In this document: piece after piece, positions 1 through 5,900 of the stretch
Layout of the letters: each line of letters begins with the position of its first letter
How positions within the stretch are numbered: the first letter of the stretch is position 1
Assembly: GCA_013811765.1 (NCBI GenBank)
Contig: JACCUO010000190.1
Coordinates: 1-8,476 of the forward strand
Length of the DNA stretch: 8,476 nucleotides
Reading direction: 5' to 3'
Source of the DNA: Thermoleophilaceae bacterium
GTDB lineage: Bacteria > Actinomycetota > Thermoleophilia > Solirubrobacterales > Thermoleophilaceae
Notes under the pieces: generated by a model
What the model saw: the letters and a program-made list of their open reading frames with translations, nothing else
Told to the model about the DNA's origin: nothing
The model's database searches: none
Program-made: the position numbers and the translations under genes

Positions 1-418
1 CCTCCATGCCGAGCAGAGCGCGCCGACCCGGCGAGACGGCGAGCCGGTAGAGGACCGTCTCCGCCTGGTCCGTGGCGGTGTGCGCGGCCGCGTAGTCACC
101 GCGGGCAAGCCGCTCTGCCACCGCGTAGCGCGCGTCGCGGGCGAGCGCCTGGACGTTGCCCTTCTCCGGCAGCAGCACGCGCTCGACCGCGAGGTCCACC
201 CCGAGCGCCTCGCACAGCGTCCGGCAGTGCTGCTCGTCACCCTCGGCCTCCTCACGCAGACCGTAGTTCACGTGCAGCGCCGAGGCGCGGGCGCCCGACC
301 GCACCGCCACGTCGAGCAGGCAGACGGAGTCGGCACCCCCGGAGAGCATCACGAGCAGCGCCTCACCGGGCGCCACCAGGCCGCTCGCGCGGGCGGCCTG
401 GAGCACTGGCGCCACCAC
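1..418 (-). CDS. tilS: tRNA(Ile)-lysidine synthase, N-terminal part (runs off the left edge)
   Basis: TilS is the cytoplasmic enzyme that uses ATP and lysine to convert C34 of the CAU-anticodon tRNA-Ile to lysidine, so that the tRNA reads AUA and is charged with isoleucine. The visible 139 residues hold the PP-loop ATP-binding motif SGGADS at about residues 26-31, the strand LHVNYGLR at about 48-55 and a second conserved block HTATDQAET at about 113-121. These are in the usual TilS order. The sequence then reads YRLAVSPGRRALLGM up to the edge, so the rest of the catalytic domain and the C-terminal tRNA-binding part are missing. The start is taken as GTG at 418, because it overlaps the TAG of the upstream cyclase by one base (TAGTG), which suggests translational coupling. 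A second GTG at 415 is equally readable. Family assignment is firm from the motifs. Other PP-loop enzymes such as TtcA or GuaA are less likely given the SGGADS and DQAET pair. Confidence 0.9.
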   Translation of the reverse strand, partial: MVAPVLQAARASGLVAPGEALLVMLSGGADSVCLLDVAVRSGARASALHVNYGLREEAEGDEQHCRTLCEALGVDLAVERVLLPEKGNVQALARDARYAVAERLARGDYAAAHTATDQAETVLYRLAVSPGRRALLGME

Positions 419-936
419 TAGGCCGGCATGGCGGCCCGGCACAGCTCGACCGGATCGTCGAAGCCCTTCATCTTCACCTGACCGACCCCTTCGAAGGCGA
501 GATGCTCGCTCTCGGCCACGCGTTCGACCACCGCGTCGGTGACCAGCACCTCGCCCCCTCGCGCGCGCGCGACCACGCGCGAAGAGAGGTTGACCTCGCG
601 GCCGAAGTAGTCGCCCTCTCGGTAGAGAGCCGCGCCGTAGTGGATCCCGATCCGCGGCTCCGGGCGATCGCGAAACAGGTGCTGGAAGCCGACCGCCCAG
701 TCGGTCAGCGCCTGCACGTCTTGACCGACGATCATCACCGCGTCGCCGATCGTCTTGATCACGCGGGCATCGTCAGGCAGCGTGTCCGTCACGGCCTGCA
801 CAAAGGACTCGACGAAGGAGAGCGCTTCCTCCTCGCCCTCCTCCTCGGTATAGCGCGTGTAGCCCGCGAGGTCGCAGAATGCCATCACGACATTGAGCCG
901 GCCGAGATCGAGTTCCGCATCCATCTCGAGCTCCAT
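418..936 (-). CDS. Class III adenylate/guanylate cyclase catalytic-domain protein
   Basis: A single cyclase homology domain of about 172 residues, predicted to make cAMP (or cGMP) from the nucleoside triphosphate. Numbered from the ATG at 936, the metal-binding aspartates are D22 in FCDLAGYT and D65 in KTIGDAVM. The purine-selecting pair is K61 and D109 (in GDYFG), the combination typical of ATP-using enzymes. The transition-state pair is N116 and R120 in VNLSSR. The C-terminal QVKMKGFDDPVEL matches the usual domain end. All catalytic positions are present, so it should be active as a dimer. No membrane helix or sensor domain is visible. The ATG at 936 is the only standard in-frame start downstream of the divergent gene at 1075, but it has only a weak AGGT upstream. 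The codons just upstream (about 936-1000) still look coding, so the true N-terminus may be longer. Its stop overlaps the tilS start by one base. Confidence 0.85.
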   Translation of the reverse strand: MELEMDAELDLGRLNVVMAFCDLAGYTRYTEEEGEEEALSFVESFVQAVTDTLPDDARVIKTIGDAVMIVGQDVQALTDWAVGFQHLFRDRPEPRIGIHYGAALYREGDYFGREVNLSSRVVARARGGEVLVTDAVVERVAESEHLAFEGVGQVKMKGFDDPVELCRAAMPA

Positions 937-1062
937 GTGACCTATTATGTCCTGCTCGATGTAGCGCTGCAGGAAGCGCTGGTGGATGTTGCCAACGACC
1001 CCGCCGAGCGGGCCGGGGGGAACATCTCCGGGTAGACTCGCGCCCCTGTCCAGAGGGAGAAC

Positions 1063-1069
1063 GGGGGAG
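1063..1069 (+). promoter_or_regulatory. Shine-Dalgarno site that fixes the TTG start of the acyl-CoA reductase
   Basis: The run GGGGGAG ends five bases before the TTG at 1075. It is the best ribosome-binding site near this start and supports TTG rather than a later ATG. The protein read from TTG begins MNYFVTGGTGFIG, which puts the Rossmann glycine motif at the N-terminus, as expected for this family. Confidence 0.7.
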
Positions 1070-1074
1070 CCGTC

Positions 1075-3075
1075 TTGAACTACTTCGTCACGGGAGGAAC
1101 GGGCTTCATCGGCCGCCATCTGGTCGAGGAGCTGCTGAAGCGCGAGGGCACCATCTACATGCTCGTGCGCGAGGGGTCCCGGGGCAAGGTCGACGCGCTC
1201 GCCCAACGCCTGCGCGCCGCGGAGGGCCGGATCGTGGTCGTACCCGGGGACCTCTCGAAGCCCGGGCTCGGTGCCGAGGGGTTCGAGGAGCAGATCGACC
1301 ACCTCTTCCACCTGGCAGCCGTCTACGACGTCGAGGCGGACGAGGAGAGCGCGGTCAGGGCAAACGTGGACGGCACCCGCCACGTGATCGAGTTCGCAAA
1401 CGCCCACGAAGTCGGGCGTTTTCACCACACGAGCTCGATCGCGGTCGCCGGGTCCTACAAGGGCGTCTTCCAGGAGGACATGTTCGACGAGGGCCAGAAG
1501 CTTCCCCACCACTACCACCGCACCAAGTACGAGTCCGAGCAGCTGGTGCGCCAGGGCGTGCAGACCCAGACGCTCGTCTTCCGGCCCGGGATCGTGGTCG
1601 GCCACTCCGAGACCGGCGAGATGGACAAGGTCGACGGGCCTTACTACTTCTTCAAGCTGATCCAGAAGCTCCGTAACGCGGTGCCCCAGTGGCTCCCGCT
1701 GGCCGGCCCCGAGGGCGGCCAGACCAACATCGTCCCGGTCGATTTCGTGGCCCGCGCCATGGACCACATCGCCCACCTGCCAGACGCCGACCTCCCTGGC
1801 GACACGTTTCACCTCGTCAATCCGGACCCGATGTCGGTTGGGGGGGCGATCAACGCCTTCGCGAAGGCCGCGCACGCGCCCCAGTTCGCGATGCGCATTG
1901 ACCCCCACCTCACGAATGCGATTCCGGCCCCGGTGCGGGCGGGGGTCATGGCGCTGCCGACGGTGAAGCGCATCCGCAACCAGCTCCTGCGCGATGTCGG
2001 TATCCCGCCCGACGCGATGCTGAACCGCGACTTCAACTGCCACTTCGACGCCCGCGACACGATGCGCGCGCTCGAGGGCACGGCCATCGCGGTGCCCCCG
2101 CTCGATACCTATGCACCCAAGCTGTGGGACTACTGGGAGCGCAACCTCGACCCTGACCTGTTCCGTGACCGCTCACTGACCACCGCCATCAGGGACAAGC
2201 GGGTGCTGATCACCGGGGCCTCGAGCGGCATCGGCCGGGAGACCGCGATCAGGCTCGGCGAAGCCGGCGGCACCGTGCTGCTGGTCTCGAGGACTCGCGA
2301 GAAGCTCGAGGAGGTGGCCAGGCAGGTGGAGGAGGCGGGCGGCACGGCGCACGTCCATCCAGCGGACCTGTCGGATCTCGAGGACATCGAGCGGCTCGCC
2401 CGGGAGGTCCTCGAGGAGCACGGCGGCGTGGACGTCCTGATCAACAACGCCGGGCGCTCGATCCGGCGCAGCGTGGCCCGCTCATATGAGCGCTTCCACG
2501 ACTACGAGCGAACCATGCAGCTGAACTACTTCGGCGCGCTCAAGCTGATCCTGGCGTTCCTGCCCGGGATGAGGGAGCGCAAGTCGGGCCACGTGATCAA
2601 CGTGTCCTCGATCGGTGCCCAGACCAACACGCCGCGCTTTTCCGCCTATGTGGCCTCCAAGTCGGCCCTCGACGCGTTCACCCGCTGTGCGGCCCCGGAA
2701 TGCCTGGCCGACAACGTGAAGTTCACGACCGTCTACATGCCGCTCGTGAGCACGCCGATGATCGCCCCGACGGACATCTACAAGGCCTTCCCCACGCTCA
2801 CGCCCGCGGAGGCGGCCCAGATGTTGTGCGACTCGATGGTCGACAGGCCCAAGAAGAAGGCCTCGCGCCTTGGCAACTTCGGCGAACTCCTCTACACGCT
2901 CTCGCCGGCGACGGTCGACATCATCCTCCATCAGGCCTACGCCCTGTTCCCCGACTCCAGCGCCTCGAAAAAGAAGAAGGACGCGGCGCCGGAGATCAGC
3001 GCACCCGAGAAGGAGGAGGAGATGTCCACCGAGGCCGTAGCGATGGCGTACCTGCTCCGAGGGGTGCATTTCTGA
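1075..3075 (+). CDS. Two-domain fatty acyl-CoA reductase (fatty-alcohol forming), SDR-SDR fusion
   Basis: A complete 666-residue protein with two fused short-chain dehydrogenase/reductase domains. The N-terminal extended SDR has the nucleotide-binding motif TGGTGFIG at residues 6-13 and a catalytic Y147-x3-K151 with serines near 120-121. The C-terminal classical SDR has TGASSGIG at 380-387, NNAG at 457-460, serines 511-512 and Y525-x3-K529. The linker around DYWERNLDPDLF (about 350-365) and the tail MPLVSTPMIAPT...LTPAEAAQM closely match, as I recall them, the roughly 660-residue Marinobacter reductase (Maqu_2507 type) that takes fatty acyl-CoA through the aldehyde to the fatty alcohol with NADPH. 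Mycobacterial AcrA1 (Rv3391) has the same architecture. Both active sites look intact, so reduction in two steps is plausible. A Lys-rich stretch (SASKKKK) precedes the C-terminal STEAVAMAYLLRG block. The start is TTG with a good Shine-Dalgarno site. The gene converges on the SCP-2/acyltransferase set. The alternative, a polyketide or epimerase-type SDR, is unlikely given the full-length similarity. Confidence 0.93.
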   Translation: MNYFVTGGTGFIGRHLVEELLKREGTIYMLVREGSRGKVDALAQRLRAAEGRIVVVPGDLSKPGLGAEGFEEQIDHLFHLAAVYDVEADEESAVRANVDGTRHVIEFANAHEVGRFHHTSSIAVAGSYKGVFQEDMFDEGQKLPHHYHRTKYESEQLVRQGVQTQTLVFRPGIVVGHSETGEMDKVDGPYYFFKLIQKLRNAVPQWLPLAGPEGGQTNIVPVDFVARAMDHIAHLPDADLPGDTFHLVNPDPMSVGGAINAFAKAAHAPQFAMRIDPHLTNAIPAPVRAGVMALPTVKRIRNQLLRDVGIPPDAMLNRDFNCHFDARDTMRALEGTAIAVPPLDTYAPKLWDYWERNLDPDLFRDRSLTTAIRDKRVLITGASSGIGRETAIRLGEAGGTVLLVSRTREKLEEVARQVEEAGGTAHVHPADLSDLEDIERLAREVLEEHGGVDVLINNAGRSIRRSVARSYERFHDYERTMQLNYFGALKLILAFLPGMRERKSGHVINVSSIGAQTNTPRFSAYVASKSALDAFTRCAAPECLADNVKFTTVYMPLVSTPMIAPTDIYKAFPTLTPAEAAQMLCDSMVDRPKKKASRLGNFGELLYTLSPATVDIILHQAYALFPDSSASKKKKDAAPEISAPEKEEEMSTEAVAMAYLLRGVHF

Positions 3076-3109
3076 CCTGGAGCGCCCGGACGGAGGGGCG
3101 TACCGGCGG

Positions 3110-3532
3110 CTACTCGATCAGGTGGGGATAGTCGGCTTCGAGCATCGCCTTGTACTTCGCGAACACCGGCTTGGTTATCGGCGCGAGCGCGAGCGCCTTC
3201 TTGACGTTCCCCGAGGTCTTGATCCGGCGGCGGGCGATCGCCATCGCGATGTTCTCGGAACCCTGGAAGTAACGGTTGGCCACATCGGAGTTCATCGTCA
3301 TCTCCACGTCCGGTTCCCAGGGCGCTTCGTCTGACCAGACCCAGCGCAGATGCCTGCCATCGGTCACCTCCGGCGCGGAGGTGATGTTGACCACCAGGTC
3401 GAGGTCGGGGAACTCGAACCGCTGCGGCGTATCGGCGTCGCGGAGCTTGGGCCCCATCTCGGGATCCTCGCTCATGATCCCGAAGGTCTTGTCGAGGACC
3501 TCCCTGAACTCCTCAGGCGAACGAAATCCCAT
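3110..3532 (-). CDS. SCP-2 sterol-transfer-like lipid-binding domain protein
   Basis: A small soluble protein of about 140 residues that looks like a stand-alone SCP-2 domain. This fold holds fatty acyl chains, acyl-CoA or sterol-like lipids in a hydrophobic tunnel. It begins with a helical segment (SPEEFREVLDKTFGIM), followed by alternating beta stretches (FEFPDLDLVVNI, LRWVWSDE, DVEMTMNSDVANRYFQG). The final conserved part is AMAIARRRIKTSGNVKKALAL, which corresponds to the usual xGxxKxxGD...a..l block. No signal peptide or membrane segment is present. It is the last gene of the minus-strand set, 25 bases after the acyltransferase stop, which fits delivery or storage of an acyl substrate. 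The ATG at 3532 is chosen because GGTGGG lies seven bases upstream. A GTG at 3544 would add four residues (VGPR) but has no spaced Shine-Dalgarno. The ligand is unknown. Confidence 0.75.
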   Translation of the reverse strand: MGFRSPEEFREVLDKTFGIMSEDPEMGPKLRDADTPQRFEFPDLDLVVNITSAPEVTDGRHLRWVWSDEAPWEPDVEMTMNSDVANRYFQGSENIAMAIARRRIKTSGNVKKALALAPITKPVFAKYKAMLEADYPHLIE

Positions 3533-3557
3533 CCTTGGACCCACCCTAGATGATCGC

Positions 3558-4388
3558 TCAGAGAAACGCCGGTCCGCGTTTCACGAGGTTCTCGAGGAGC
3601 TTCCCCTGAATGATGTCCCGCACGCGCTCTGACAGCTCGAGCACCAGTGAGCGGTCCTCCGCCGCCTCGCGGCCGTAGCCGGCCGTCTCGATCGGCTCGC
3701 AGAACTCGATCCGCCATCTCGAAGGAAGCGGCACCGCCCCGAGCGGACCGAGCCACGGAAAGGTGGGGGTGAGCGGGAAGAACGGCGCGCCCAGCAGGCG
3801 GGCGAGCACCGGGGCCTCGCCCAGCTTCGGATAGATCTCCTCGCTGCCGACGACCGCCACCGGGATGATGGGGGCGCCCGTGCGCAGCGCCACCTCCACG
3901 AAGCCTCCCCGCCCGAAGCGTTGGAGCCGATAGCGCTCCCGAAAGGGCTTTCCGGTGCCCTTCACCCCCTCGGGAAAGACCGCCACAAGCCGGTCCTGCT
4001 CGAGCAGGCGAGAGGCGTTGTGCGGCGAGGCCACCACACCCCCCAGCTTCCTGATCGCCACGGAGACGTAGGGCAGCTCGAACGCCCAGTTGAGCGCCAG
4101 GAAACGTGGGTGGCGCGGCTGCGTATGCCGGCGCTGGATCGCGAAGGACATCATCATCGCGTCCCACGGCAGGATTCCCGCGTGGTTGGCAACCAACATC
4201 GCCCGTCCGCGAGCGGGCACGTTTGCAACGCCGGCCGTGGACACACGCCACCAGACATCGTGAAGGAGACCGAGCAGCGGCTCGACCATGCGCACGAACT
4301 CCTCGTCGAAGCCCCACTCGTCCTCGGGGTAGTCGCCTCCCAGCCGCCGCAGGGCTGCCCTGACCAGCTCGTGAACCTCCCCTTCCAT
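3558..4388 (-). CDS. PlsC/MGAT-like lysophospholipid or glycerolipid acyltransferase
   Basis: A 276-residue acyltransferase of the glycerol-phosphate/MGAT-like superfamily, which moves an acyl chain from acyl-CoA or acyl-ACP to a glycerolipid or other alcohol. The active-site block is NHAGILPWD at residues 68-76, so the catalytic His69 and Asp76 are separated by six residues rather than the four of classical PlsC. This spacing is seen, to my memory, in MGAT/DGAT2-like and some actinobacterial members. Block III is FPEG at 138-141 in the context VAVFPEGVKGTGK, and block IV is GAPIIPVAVVGSEE at 171-184. No clear N-terminal membrane helix is present, so it is probably a peripheral membrane enzyme. 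The ATG overlaps the TGA of the upstream SDR gene (TGATG) and has no Shine-Dalgarno of its own, so it is likely made by coupled re-initiation. The pairing matches mycobacterial Rv0501-Rv0502. The acceptor cannot be told from sequence. Confidence 0.87.
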   Translation of the reverse strand: MEGEVHELVRAALRRLGGDYPEDEWGFDEEFVRMVEPLLGLLHDVWWRVSTAGVANVPARGRAMLVANHAGILPWDAMMMSFAIQRRHTQPRHPRFLALNWAFELPYVSVAIRKLGGVVASPHNASRLLEQDRLVAVFPEGVKGTGKPFRERYRLQRFGRGGFVEVALRTGAPIIPVAVVGSEEIYPKLGEAPVLARLLGAPFFPLTPTFPWLGPLGAVPLPSRWRIEFCEPIETAGYGREAAEDRSLVLELSERVRDIIQGKLLENLVKRGPAFL

Positions 4389-5371
4389 CAGGCGAGGGCC
4401 CGCGAAGCCGGGGCCGGCCGGCCGGCGCTGCCGGAGATGTAATCCTGCACTGCCGCGAGCGTGGTGAAGCTCGGGTTGAAGCCCACCTCGTGCTGCAGCC
4501 TGTGGGTATCCACGCCGCGTCCATAGCGCAGCAGCCGACGGAAGTCCGTCGAAAGCTCTGCGTGTCCGGCGCGCCGCATGCCGTCGGCTATCGGGCCGAA
4601 CAGCGGTCCAAGGACCGGGAGCGACATACGGCGCGCCATGCGCAACAGGCGCGAGAGCCCGATCGTCCCCGGCCCTGCAACGTTGACCGCCCCTCGAACG
4701 GGCCGGTGGACCGCGGCAACCAATGCCTCCAGTCCGTCCTCCTCGTGAACCAGCTGCAACCGTGGGTCGAACCCGAGGTACGTCGGCGCCACCGGCAAGG
4801 AGAGGTATCGCGCGACCTGGCTGTCCAGCGAGGGACCGATCGCCGGCTGGTAGCGAAGCATCGTGCACACCACGTGGGGATGCCGGCGGGAGTGGGTGGC
4901 GAAGAGGTTCTCGATCTCGCCGACATCGCGTTGGAACCGCGTCCGCAGCGGATACAGGCGCGCCATATCCTCAGAGAAGAACTGGGGCGCATGCGGTTCG
5001 GCCCCGTAGATGCCCGCAGATCCGCGGACCACGAGATTGCGGATCTCGGGGGTCTTCTCGCAAGCGGCGAGGAGCTGCAGGGAGCCGATCACGTTCACGT
5101 CGTGCATCGCGGCGCTCGACATCCCTGGCCCCGGCCGCCGCACGATCTGGTTGTGCACGATCGTGTCCACACGGGTGGGCGGCACGAGGCCGGCTACCGC
5201 CGGGTCACGGATGTCCGCATGGATGTACTCCGTCCGCCGCAGCTCGATGCCCGGCGGCCGGGTGTCGAGGCCCGCCACGTACTCGAAGTCCGGATCCGCC
5301 TCGAGCCTCCGCGCGAGCCTGGCTCCGAAGAAGCTGCCGACCCCGGTGATGAGGATGCGACGACCCGCCAC
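4388..5371 (-). CDS. GalE2-like extended SDR (NAD-dependent epimerase/dehydratase family), atypical active site
   Basis: An extended SDR protein of about 327 residues. The Rossmann motif is TGVGSFFG at residues 9-16 (numbered from GTG 5371), followed by the acidic turn GLDTRPP, an ADIRD block (52-56) and the C-terminal substrate-domain motif RLQLVHEEDG at about 204-213. Its order of motifs matches mycobacterial Rv0501 (annotated GalE2), as I recall it, including the next gene being an acyltransferase. The catalytic Tyr-x3-Lys is not seen where expected: the equivalent helix after GSAGIYG reads RFQRDVGEIEN, with Phe and Val in those places. A sugar epimerase reaction is therefore doubtful; a non-catalytic, scaffold or nucleotide-sensing role is possible. 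The start is uncertain. GTG 5371 lies one base past the stop of the upstream gene. ATG 5419 would add 16 residues and overlap that gene by 47 bases. Neither has a clear Shine-Dalgarno. Confidence 0.82.
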   Translation of the reverse strand: MAGRRILITGVGSFFGARLARRLEADPDFEYVAGLDTRPPGIELRRTEYIHADIRDPAVAGLVPPTRVDTIVHNQIVRRPGPGMSSAAMHDVNVIGSLQLLAACEKTPEIRNLVVRGSAGIYGAEPHAPQFFSEDMARLYPLRTRFQRDVGEIENLFATHSRRHPHVVCTMLRYQPAIGPSLDSQVARYLSLPVAPTYLGFDPRLQLVHEEDGLEALVAAVHRPVRGAVNVAGPGTIGLSRLLRMARRMSLPVLGPLFGPIADGMRRAGHAELSTDFRRLLRYGRGVDTHRLQHEVGFNPSFTTLAAVQDYISGSAGRPAPASRALA

Positions 5372-5372
5372 G

Positions 5373-5846
5373 TCAGCGCCGTGGCTTGGCCCTGGCCCCT
5401 CCGTCGCGCTCGTCTTCATCGGTGGGCTTGGGGTTGGTCCTTCCGGCCCGCTTGGCGGTACCGCCCCCCTTGACCTTGGCGGTCGGCTTGGGCCTGGCCG
5501 CGGGCTTGGCCTTCGCCGCGGGCTTGGCCTTCGCGTTGACGGCGGGCTTGGCCGTGGCCGCGGGCAAACGGCCCTCGAGCGAGTCGAGGCGTTTTCCGAT
5601 ACGGCGCAGCTCGGCGCGGATCGCTTTCACATCGTCCTGGGTCGCAGGCAGGCGCTCTCCGACCACGGCGCGCACGCTGCGCCGGCTGCGCGTCAGACCC
5701 TTCTCCGCACCTTTGACCAGGTCATCCACGGAGGCCGACAGCTCGGAGGCCGCGCCCTGCGCCCGGTCGCGCGTCCCGACCGTGGCCTGCACGGTTCGCT
5801 CGACCGCCTCGCGAAGGGCGTCGGAGATGTGTGGACGCTCTGCCAT
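5373..5846 (-). CDS. Phasin-like coiled-coil protein with Lys/Ala/Pro-rich tail
   Basis: A 157-residue protein with two distinct parts. Residues 1-94 are predicted helical and end in a conserved-looking segment: ERLPATQDDV, then heptad-spaced hydrophobics through RRIGKRLDSLEGRL. This Pro followed by a coiled coil resembles the C-terminal region of PhaM/PhaE/phasin-type proteins that bind polyester or lipid granules. Residues 95-157 are a low-complexity tail of AKPAA/KAKPA repeats that is strongly basic, then DEDE and a basic end. This is like the histone-H1-type tails of PhaF and AlgP, which can bind DNA. Granule coat plus nucleoid tether is the analogy; neither is shown here. No Shine-Dalgarno is visible before the ATG, so the message may be leaderless. 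It is the first gene of the minus-strand lipid set and diverges from the nucleoside phosphorylase gene 54 bases away. Function is a family-level guess. Confidence 0.72.
   Translation of the reverse strand: MAERPHISDALREAVERTVQATVGTRDRAQGAASELSASVDDLVKGAEKGLTRSRRSVRAVVGERLPATQDDVKAIRAELRRIGKRLDSLEGRLPAATAKPAVNAKAKPAAKAKPAARPKPTAKVKGGGTAKRAGRTNPKPTDEDERDGGARAKPRR
5497..5532. repeat. Two perfect 18-bp tandem units inside the basic tail of the phasin-like gene
   Basis: The unit GCCGCGGGCTTGGCCTTC occurs twice head to tail, and a diverged third copy follows at about 5533-5556. On the coding (minus) strand each unit encodes a six-residue EAKPAA-type step (read as KAKPAA). Such repeats usually expand and shrink by slippage, so tail length may vary between strains. 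Confidence 0.8.
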
Positions 5847-5900
5847 TGGCCGGATTCAGTCTATGGGGGTGGGCCGGTGGCGGTCACTAACGTGTGCGCG

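Noticed and set aside
937..2043. Long minus-strand open frame continuing the cyclase frame antisense to the acyl-CoA reductase
   Set aside because: It has Arg/Val/His/Asp-rich, motif-free sequence typical of the complement of a GC-rich gene. The plus-strand reductase is motif-supported over the same bases.
3083..3100. CGCCC/GGGCG inverted repeat between the reductase and SCP-2 genes as a terminator
   Set aside because: Only five base pairs with an eight-base loop and no T-run; expected by chance in such GC-rich DNA.
4389..4868. Upstream extension of the acyltransferase frame to an ATG at 4868
   Set aside because: It overlaps the whole C-terminal half of the SDR gene and has no acyltransferase-like sequence. 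The TGATG start at 4388 fits the family.
5010..5900. Plus-strand open frame extending the phosphorylase upstream to 5010
   Set aside because: It is antisense to the SDR and phasin-like genes, with Gly/Leu/Arg low-complexity sequence. The phosphorylase family N-terminus begins at about 5901.
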